Shown in pieces: positions 23,009 to 30,132 of a stretch of DNA of 30,132 nt (positions within the stretch are counted from its first letter, which is position 1; the number at the start of each line of letters is the position of its first letter). The stretch covers positions 150,513,622 through 150,543,753 of the forward strand of contig JBOZIK010000001.1 of NCBI GenBank assembly GCA_051453625.1, read 5' to 3'. The DNA comes from Welwitschia mirabilis (lineage: Eukaryota > Gnetophyta > Gnetopsida > Welwitschiales). The notes under the pieces are model-generated. The model was not told the DNA's origin. It saw nothing but the letters and a program-made list of their open reading frames with translations, and searched no databases. The translations under genes and the position numbers were made by a program.

Positions 23009-24357
23009 ATTGGTTTATTCATGATTTCTTCCTCATTCTTAAGGAATATGGTTTAGTTATCATAGATTTTAGTTTCATTAATCCCTTTATAGTTTTTTAG
23101 GCTTGTAGGTTTATATAATGTTGGACGGTTTTCTTTTTCTTATAATTTATTAAGATTACTAAAAATTAAATTAGTGGCTTGGTTTAGCTATTAAATATTT
23201 TTCTAAAACCTTGGGTTTATTGCATTTGGACTTTTATGAATCTTGTAAGAGTATCTTTGAAGAAGTTTAAGGAGGGTTATTAAGATGTAGATGATGAAGG
23301 AAATTAGTTGAATGATGAAGATTATGAAGAAGAAGACAAGGAGTATTCATTAAAAGGTGAACATAAATATTATGGTAAAGGGTAAGGGTCGTAAGAGATG
23401 GAAGCAAGTATGGGATCAAATTCCTATGAGTTTACACAGGGAATTTGAAATTCAAAATTGTAAGGAAGTTGATCAAAGTTTAAATAATATTGATGGCACT
23501 CTTTAAATATTTTTCTAAATTAAATAAAGTCTTCCATAATTCATTTAGCTTATTTGTAATTCTAAAAATTGTAAGAGTTAATAGGCTTCAGGTTAGAAGA
23601 TGTCTGAAATGGGTAATGTGTCTAACTCATGATTTAAGTTTATGAATATAGTTGACTATTTTAGCTAAAGCTTTATGTTTTTTATATTTTTCTTAGTTTT
23701 GAAGAAGTCTTGTATCTCAAAAGATTTAGAGAGGTCACATAAATATGGTTTCTTAGTATTCAGAGTAGGAAAGTTAGTGATGCAAGTTAAGAAATGTAGT
23801 AACATTGGTTCAACTAAGCAAAATAATTTAGGAAAAAGACAAAGAATTTGTTAAGTTAGTATAAAAAGGTTTCGGTTAATAGAATCTTATGGAATTGTAA
23901 CTTTGAAAAGTAAATCTAATGTTTTTAATTTTACTTAAAAATTTAACAAAAATAAAAGACTCAAATAGAACTAAAAGTTTATATAAATGTACAGGAATTG
24001 AAAACAAATAAAACTCATAACTCATTAAAGTTTAGTTTTGTTTTAAATTTATAATCTTAGATTTGATTGAACCTATAAAAAAGTTATTAAACTTGAAACT
24101 TAAATATTAGATATAAAATGAAGTTTTAGCTATTAGAGAAGATAACCAAACTTAACAATTTGGACCAATTTAGATTTTATTAGAAATGAACCACTACCTA
24201 TATTTATAATGAAAATAAAACATGCAAAATAAAAGAGAAAAGGACCCATTCTACTAATACTAGAAAGAGTACTAGGAACCATCACTAAAAAATAAAAATT
24301 AACTAAAAAATATGAGAAGAAAGTCAAGTACTCTTGAAAAATTACTAAGCAAATATA

Positions 24358-24375
24358 TTCCTAATGATGGTGTCA
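24358..24375 (-). other. Primer-binding site, tRNA-Asp type, gamma element IV
   Basis: The minus strand reads TGACACCATCATTAGGAA. Against TGGCGCCGTCGCCGGGGA, a common variant of the Asp PBS, it differs at 8 of 18 positions, all transitions. It lies directly inside the LTR starting at 24376, and the LTR similarity stops next to it. The heavy decay lowers certainty, but the position is right. Confidence 0.75.
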
Positions 24376-24691
24376 AAATCTAATCATAGCTTTATAGTAA
24401 TTGGGATTTAAAACTAAGTTCCCAATTAGTTATCATTCTTTCACAAGCATATATGAGATAAATTTAATTAGGAAAATGAAAATTTTACTTATAGTAAAAA
24501 CTCAAATAAACTAAAAATTAAAAAGTTAAAAGAAAAAGTGAGTTTTCATTAATGACATAAGGGAACAAAAATACTCCAAGGATATAGTAATTCATCCAAC
24601 TCTCCTCCTTTACTCTAATGGTTTCTATATTCTAAAATGTGAATATCAAGTGAGATTCATCTAAAAATTTCTAAATGAATGTGTTATAATA

Positions 24692-24791
24692 NNNNNNNNN
24701 NNNNNNNNNNNNNNNNNNNNNNNNNNNNNNNNNNNNNNNNNNNNNNNNNNNNNNNNNNNNNNNNNNNNNNNNNNNNNNNNNNNNNNNNNNN
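24692..24791. other. Assembly gap (100 N)
   Basis: A run of exactly 100 N inside the gamma 5' LTR, probably a placeholder of unknown size. Confidence 0.99.
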
Positions 24792-25071
24792 TAATAATGA
24801 AAGAATGAGACACACATATAATTAGGCATATCTAAATATTGCTAATACCAAATGACTTTGTGCATTAACAATGAAAGAGCTTAAACCAATTCTTATATTA
24901 TACTTGAAAGAAATATACATTACAATAATGGATAAGGAGAAGGATAAGGACTTCTCAAATAACCTTAAATCATTTTGCCCCCAAGAAAGAGTGTTAGAGT
25001 ACCATAACATCCTAACTTTTAAGTCTTTTCCACATTAATCGAATTAAAATATGTTCACGATGAGAGAATAA

Positions 25072-25083
25072 GGCCCTTTTATA
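25072..25083 (-). promoter_or_regulatory. TATA box of gamma 5' LTR
   Basis: The minus strand reads TATAAAAGGGCC, a strong plant TATA match. It is in register with TATAAAAAGTT of the 3' LTR, and would start the genomic RNA of the element toward lower coordinates. Confidence 0.7.
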
Positions 25084-25740
25084 GATGATAGAAGGATTGG
25101 GAATTTACATCAATATTACATGATGCTTTATCTTTATGTGTGAGGTGGCTATTACATAAGAGGGATTACTTAAGGGCATTTACATAATGAGAGAGTTACA
25201 AATATGTTTAGTATGTAGTCACAAAGAGAATTCCTTTATTTTCAAGCACAAACATTATGATAAAATGTCCTTTAACTACCGATGATGTTACCTAATAATG
25301 TTGTGTCATGTATCTTCATCTCAATCATCCTTGTTACATCACATGTTACTATGACATATTGATTTATGCTTCTACCATATGTCATTGGAGTTAAGGTTAA
25401 ATCCGATTTATTATCTGATTGAACCCATAAGTAAAATGGATGTATTCCCCTAATAAGATGCAATAATGTGAGTTTTTTACTATTTTTCCTTAAAAGTCTA
25501 GTATGACAAATAACCTTGACTAGTGAATTGATGCTTGGTGTTGGAAATTAATCAATTTTAGAATTGTTCTTTAAAACCTAACAACAAATCTACTAATGTT
25601 AAGAAAAATTCATAATTACATGAAAAACAGTCAAAAAGATAAAAACATTAATATATTATAAAACAATGATTTTTATAATTTATCCCTATGCTAATTGATT
25701 AATTAGACTTACTTATAATATCAGTTTGACATGTGAATTA

Positions 25741-26386
25741 TAGCTAAAAGAGGTAAGATCTTCTTAAATATTTGGTGGTTGCTCATCAATATAGGTTCCT
25801 CACATGGGTTTATTTACTTAAATATTCATTTCCCTCTAGTAATAGAATATATTTTTTTACCTTTCATCCTTTTTTTCTTAAATCAATGTCCCCTCATATA
25901 TATTATGATTATAAGATGGCAGCTTAAGAGATAATAGCAAGCCCCTCATCCTTTCTAACATGAACTCTTCTTTTATGATGATCTTATTAAAATTACTTTC
26001 TTTAATAATAAAATAACATATAAAGAATTCATAAGATGATAAATATAAATAAGCATCTACATGTTCCTCATCATCGACATATCTCCTCCATCTATTTCAT
26101 ACATTTGAGAATTATTAAGAAATATTAGAAGTATAAGTCATAAGGTCTAGTGGTGCTTATGTAGCACTTGCTCATGCACTAATGTCAGTACTACTCATGT
26201 ACTACCTATGTTATATTTTTTTTATATTTATGTCTTCTTTCAGCTTAGTGCTTCTTTTAGCTTGGTAGTAGACCCTAAGATAGTGATCATCTTTATCTAC
26301 ATGGTTTCCCTTTTATGTGGGCTTCCTCCTCTTCAATGTATCCCTTTATATTAATGTTCCCCTTATAATGTTAATTTGTAAGAATT
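25741..26386. other. Unassigned sequence between gamma and alpha elements
   Basis: AT-rich with pyrimidine-rich patches. It has no ORF, PBS or PPT. Segments near 25955 and 26300 (CATG-ACTCTTCTTTTAT and CATGGTTTCCCTTTTATG) resemble each other and a segment near 19305 (CATGGATTCTTCCTTTATA). They could be remnants of host sequence split by the gamma insertion, or a short dispersed repeat. Confidence 0.4.
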
Positions 26387-26869
26387 TGATGGTGTATTTT
26401 GAGTTATTTTGTAGGATATTTTCATAGTTTTGGATGCAATACTGATGATTATAAAGATCTTATAGGATGATTAATGAAACATGAAATTCTTAGCATATTT
26501 AAAGGTTTCTTAGGCTTATTCTTACATTGCACCATTTGAATAAGGATTCATCATGCAAAAGAATGACTTACCTTTCATATTGAAGATAAGAAAACCTATT
26601 ATCACCTTTGTTGTTCAAATTGATAGGCAGGATGACAGCAAAACTTATATGAACAAACATTGTAGGGCTAATAACAGGGCATGAAGTTGATGAAGTACCT
26701 TTAAACATATGGTTACATCCCCTCTATTATTCCCACAATAGTCAGGATGGTAGTTATTTTTCTATAGTTGAAAAGAATTATCTCTATAATGGGATCAAGT
26801 GACCCATTTGGGCTATTAGGGTTTATGTTCTAACTTCTAAGATAGAGTTTATAGAACCCCAATGTAAAA

Positions 26870-26880
26870 CTATAAATACC
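26870..26880 (+). promoter_or_regulatory. TATA box of alpha LTR I'
   Basis: CTATAAATACC, preceded by ATTAGGGTTTATG and GAACCCC and followed by pyrimidine-rich CTTCTCCTCCTTT. This is a clear plant core-promoter layout for an LTR. Confidence 0.7.
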
Positions 26881-27442
26881 CTTCTCCTCCTTTATTTTTA
26901 TTTCCATATTTTATACTTTATGTGCTCATGATAGAATATTAAAGGATAAGAAGTCCATCTAGTAGCTACATAAATGAGTTTCCTTGGTGTTAAGCTAAGT
27001 CTCTTTTATTGAGGTACTACTATTTTTTTGTAAGTGGATGTAAATTTCTTAAATTAATCTAATTATTCATTGAATTATTACAACTGCTCTTTTCATTTCA
27101 ATTCTATTTATGTCCCTTACGGTTTAAGTTCATCATAGTTTAAGTAATAAATTTTGTGATTTATTTAGATTATAAAAGCAACCTTTGTTAAGGTTGACTT
27201 TAGTTAGTTTAAATTTGCATTGTTATTCTATTTCCATTCCTCATTACATTTCATATTATACTTGGTAAATCTCATAGTTCATGTTGGTTAGGAATAAGTT
27301 GAGTATCCTTATTAATTGATCTAAATTATAGTGAAGCTAGTTCTTATAATAAGAGTATTAGAATCCAATAGAATTCATTTCATTTTAATTTGCATTTCAT
27401 TTCCATTTTATTTGCATTATATTTACTTTATTATTTACTTTT

Positions 27443-28272
27443 NNNNNNNNNNNNNNNNNNNNNNNNNNNNNNNNNNNNNNNNNNNNNNNNNNNNNNNNNN
27501 NNNNNNNNNNNNNNNNNNNNNNNNNNNNNNNNNNNNNNNNNNNNNNNNNNNNNNNNNNNNNNNNNNNNNNNNNNNNNNNNNNNNNNNNNNNNNNNNNNNN
27601 NNNNNNNNNNNNNNNNNNNNNNNNNNNNNNNNNNNNNNNNNNNNNNNNNNNNNNNNNNNNNNNNNNNNNNNNNNNNNNNNNNNNNNNNNNNNNNNNNNNN
27701 NNNNNNNNNNNNNNNNNNNNNNNNNNNNNNNNNNNNNNNNNNNNNNNNNNNNNNNNNNNNNNNNNNNNNNNNNNNNNNNNNNNNNNNNNNNNNNNNNNNN
27801 NNNNNNNNNNNNNNNNNNNNNNNNNNNNNNNNNNNNNNNNNNNNNNNNNNNNNNNNNNNNNNNNNNNNNNNNNNNNNNNNNNNNNNNNNNNNNNNNNNNN
27901 NNNNNNNNNNNNNNNNNNNNNNNNNNNNNNNNNNNNNNNNNNNNNNNNNNNNNNNNNNNNNNNNNNNNNNNNNNNNNNNNNNNNNNNNNNNNNNNNNNNN
28001 NNNNNNNNNNNNNNNNNNNNNNNNNNNNNNNNNNNNNNNNNNNNNNNNNNNNNNNNNNNNNNNNNNNNNNNNNNNNNNNNNNNNNNNNNNNNNNNNNNNN
28101 NNNNNNNNNNNNNNNNNNNNNNNNNNNNNNNNNNNNNNNNNNNNNNNNNNNNNNNNNNNNNNNNNNNNNNNNNNNNNNNNNNNNNNNNNNNNNNNNNNNN
28201 NNNNNNNNNNNNNNNNNNNNNNNNNNNNNNNNNNNNNNNNNNNNNNNNNNNNNNNNNNNNNNNNNNNNNNNN
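27443..28272. other. Assembly gap (830 N)
   Basis: Run of N inside the alpha LTR. The sequence before it is a low-complexity CATTT/TTATTT tract. Confidence 0.99.
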
Positions 28273-28447
28273 ATAAACTAAAATACATTAGCAAAATCAA
28301 TTCTCTTACTCTAAGCCTAATGCCTTTATTGGATTACGACATTTGGATGAACTCCCATCTATACTAGAGTGTGTTTTCTATAATTTACATGATTTATAAG
28401 TTTATTTAAAGGATGTCAAGATTGCATAAATTCACACTGCAACAATT

Positions 28448-28465
28448 TTGTGCTATTGCTAGTGA
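28448..28465 (+). other. Primer-binding site, tRNA-Asp type, alpha element I'
   Basis: TTGTGCTATTGCTAGTGA against TGGCGCCGTTGCCGGGGA differs at 7 of 18 positions; five are transitions and two are G-to-T. C7G8 and C13G14 of the canonical site both read TA here, as expected for CpG decay. It is preceded by CTGCAACAA, as in the sister element (minus strand of 585-594). Confidence 0.83.
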
Positions 28466-29174
28466 AGGTTACAAGTAGCTAAGAGAATTATCATTAACTA
28501 GATAAGTATCTTAAATCTTTTTTTTAGGTTATTTATTTGAATTAATGTTGTGTTTCTAGTTTTTTTAAAGTAGGTTTATTTCTGAAAGATTTTATTTTCC
28601 ATAATTATTTTTAGAAATCTTGTCGTCCTATCTATCCTTTTAATGACATTTAGGCATGATAGTTCTAAAATTTTGAAATTTATTTTTTCTTTCACCATTT
28701 TTCTTCTATTTGTAATCCAATAATAAAGTTACTATCCTCTCATCTATCATCCACACAACATATTAGATGATAATCTATTCCATTTCACAATTTTCCTTTT
28801 TTACATTTTTTCCTTTTTTACTATTTTAATAACTATCATTTTATTTATTGTTGCCATGATAATCTAGATGACTGTTTATTTTATTACTCTTAGTATTTTT
28901 CTTAGTTTCATATTTTTGTTACTGTGATCATCATCCTTTCTATCATCCCCAAAAATAGGTATATGATAGTCTTTTTTTTTAATTTGTTTTTTTTCTAAGC
29001 ATGTAGGGATAGAGTGAATCCTAATAGAAAGATCAAATATTAGAGAGAGTGGAACCTAATAAAAGAAAACATTAGAGAAGAATTATTTGACATCAAGCTA
29101 AATCTAGGTATGCACATTCCAGGTATGCAAATTCTCAGAATTGAAGAATAAAATTTTTTTCTTTTATTATTTCA
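28466..29174 (+). other. Alpha element I' 5' leader
   Basis: AT-rich leader between PBS and gag, related to the minus strand of 76-565. It carries CTATCATCCCC (28940-28950), the counterpart of the hairpin motif in alpha element I, and other ATCATCC-type strings. Stops are frequent. The true gag start could lie in the 29040-29175 part, but no start codon can be chosen. Confidence 0.6.
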
Positions 29175-30077
29175 GAATTAGATTTTATAAAAGAAAATTA
29201 TAGTATAGAAGTAGATCATGTTGTTTCTTCTTTTAACATGTCAAATGTATCAAAATATTTATAAAAACAAAAGAAAGTTACTTTGTCTAATACTGTAATC
29301 ATAATAGAAACTTCTTCCTTAAATGCAAACATTACTCTTAGATATGTAATTGCTAATAGAAAATATGAAATTCAAAATCCTTTTGATTTACCTCTTGGAG
29401 AAGATGTAGAGTTGAGAAATTTAAGTGCTTATCCAAATTTTTTGAGGGAACCAGAGGAAGATCACTTCCAACATTTGGCTAACATTAAACAACTTGTACT
29501 CATCTTGGGAAATGGGAAGAAATGTATGAGTGATTAAACCTATATGATTATATTTCCTATCACACTTAGAGGAAGAGAAAAAATTTTCCTTAAAGCTATT
29601 CCATGTAAAAGTCATAAATCTTGGAGTCAATTGTAAGAAGTATTTATCAAATATTTTTGAGTGACAGTTCTATAAGGAAAAGAAAAAAAGAAGTAATTGA
29701 CTTTTAATAACAACCTTATGAGGATTATGTAATAGCATATGAACGTTTTATAATAGCTAGCCTTTCCAACCATATTGATGAATTTTGTAAGAAAGAACTA
29801 GTTGATTATTTCTACAGTGAATTAAATGCTTCAACTAAGAAACTTGTAGATTTTTCTGATGAGGGAAACTTGTTGAACTTAGTCTATACGAAGCATGGAG
29901 TGTGTTAGAAAACTTGGCAAAAATAATCAAACTTGGCCTAAACCCACTAAAGAAAATCACATTGTAAGTCAAATTCTAAAATATTTAAAGAAAATGAAAT
30001 ATGATAAGGAAGAAGAAATAAAGGACTCAACCAACTTAATGAAAGATTTTACTACTACTTTAGAGAAGTATATATAA
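29175..30077 (+). pseudogene. gag: Athila/Tat-type gag remnant (Retrotrans_gag-like)
   Basis: The capsid polyprotein of an LTR element, broken by stops (TAA at 29262, 29535 and 29634) and by at least two frame changes (about 29660-29710 and about 29895). The first frame holds ELRNLSAYPNFL then EPEEDHFQHLANI, the usual P-x-F-x-G-x-x-x-EDP-x-x-H start of the domain, followed by FPITLRGREKIFLKAIP and SWSQL (family: F-P-x-S-L-x-G-x-A-K-x-W-L, then W-x-x-L/M). The second frame holds AYERFIIASLSNH and ELVDYFYSELN (family: E-x-W-E-R-F-K-x-L and L-I-x-Y-F-Y-x-G-L). The third frame, from about 29895, holds KLGKNNQTWPKP and a Lys/Asp/Glu-rich tail, like the A-x-N-x-x-W-P segment after the domain. Pol would lie beyond the window. 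Confidence 0.85.
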
Positions 30078-30132
30078 ATAATAGTTTATTCAAAAGTGGT
30101 AAATAATGAAAAATCCACTTGACATTATGAAA

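Larger units (their letters stand above)
20912..24357 (-). mobile_element. Gamma element IV internal region, no pol recognised (non-autonomous, LARD-like)
   Basis: About 3.4 kb between the PPT and PBS of one element. I looked for RT, RNase H, integrase and gag motifs in both directions and saw none. Contents are an 8-base N gap (21120-21127), a decayed hydrophilic ORF on the minus strand (22658-23008), an acidic plus-strand frame with an EDYEEEDKEY patch (about 23272-23440), a 70-codon plus-strand frame (22449-22661), and a minus-strand frame next to the PBS (24133-24327) whose translation is hydrophobic. Large internal deletion, or a large-retrotransposon-derivative design with little coding, would both fit. 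Confidence 0.6.
24376..25740 (-). repeat. 5' LTR of gamma element IV (minus strand), truncated at its outer end
   Basis: Partner of 19393-20899. Similarity holds from the PBS to about 25735 (CAGTTTGACATGTGAATTAT against TTAATTTTAACATGCAAATA) and then fades. The outermost 160 or so bases of the LTR as seen in the 3' copy are absent, so the U3 end was lost or replaced. A 100-base N gap (24692-24791) lies inside. Open frames at 24822-25010 and 25272-25463 are translations of LTR sequence, not genes. Confidence 0.82.
26387..28447 (+). repeat. LTR of alpha element I' (5' LTR, plus strand), with gap inside
   Basis: Starts TGATGGTGTATTTTGAG and is bounded at its 3' end by the PBS. It aligns with the minus strand of 584-1578 in a consistent order: start block, AAGATCTTA, AAACCTATTATCACCT, a GGATGACAG half-motif, TGTCCCTTACG, TTTGCATTGTTAT, and the terminal ACTCCCATCTATACTAG and CTGCAACAA. 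An 830-base N run (27443-28272) lies inside it. The non-N sequence alone is about 1.23 kb against about 1.0 kb for the sister LTR, so the gap size is suspect. Apparent long frames across the gap are artefacts. Confidence 0.8.

Noticed and set aside
27331-28367. Long open frames of about 290-325 codons on both strands
   Set aside because: Almost entirely N; the frames are artefacts of the gap. The same applies to 9034-9876.
29421-29630. 69-codon minus-strand open frame
   Set aside because: Antisense shadow of the gag remnant.
1-30132. Bacterial-type systems, CRISPR arrays, operons, riboswitches, tRNA or rRNA genes
   Set aside because: Nothing supports them: there are no regularly spaced repeats, no ribosome-binding pattern, no cloverleaf I could recognise, and the content is plant LTR retrotransposon debris.

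Overview
The window looks like heterochromatic intergenic DNA from a large-genome seed plant, most likely an angiosperm. It is very AT-rich (roughly a quarter G+C by eye) and CpG is scarce. Almost every interpretable signal is a decayed LTR retrotransposon: primer-binding sites (PBS), polypurine tracts (PPT), LTR pairs with TATA boxes, a Ty3/gypsy pol and an Athila/Tat-type gag. I see no intact protein gene, no tRNA or rRNA gene, and nothing bacterial. All coding remnants carry stops and frameshifts and are called pseudogenes. The species cannot be told from this sequence alone.

Layout from left to right. (1) 1-1578: 5' end of a minus-strand element of family alpha (TC microsatellite, leader, PBS 566-583, LTR 584-1578). 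(2) 1579-5144: 3' end of a plus-strand element of family beta (internal region with a serine-rich/coiled-coil ORF remnant, PPT about 3885-3893, LTR 3898-5144). (3) 5145 to about 9156: minus-strand material marked by a perfect initiator-Met PBS (7451-7462), so a Ty1/copia element. (4) 9157-9793: assembly gap. (5) About 9794-14280: unassigned sequence with a 240-bp tandem duplication and a probable minus-strand LTR promoter (TATA near 13455). (6) 14290-16957: minus-strand Ty3/gypsy RT-RNase H-integrase pseudogene. (7) 16958-19392: 5' LTR, PBS and leader of a second beta element, plus strand. (8) 19393 to about 25740: a nearly complete minus-strand element of family gamma with both LTRs, PBS and PPT but no recognisable pol, so non-autonomous. 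(9) 25741-26386: short unassigned stretch. (10) 26387-30132: LTR, PBS, leader and gag of a second alpha element, plus strand, running off the window.

The parts do not form a functional pathway. They record nested or abutting insertions: beta LTR B cuts the gypsy pol off at its 5' side, gamma follows the beta leader, and the two alpha elements face outward at the two edges. The clearest molecular story is the decay itself. Four tRNA-Asp-type PBSs have lost all or most of their CpGs by transition, while the CpG-free Met PBS of the copia element is unchanged. I did not find a convincing new biological system. The most notable items are the pol-less gamma element, a recurring CTGTCAT-GGGG-ATGACAG hairpin motif in family alpha, and an LTR-internal assembly gap whose size disagrees with the sister LTR.
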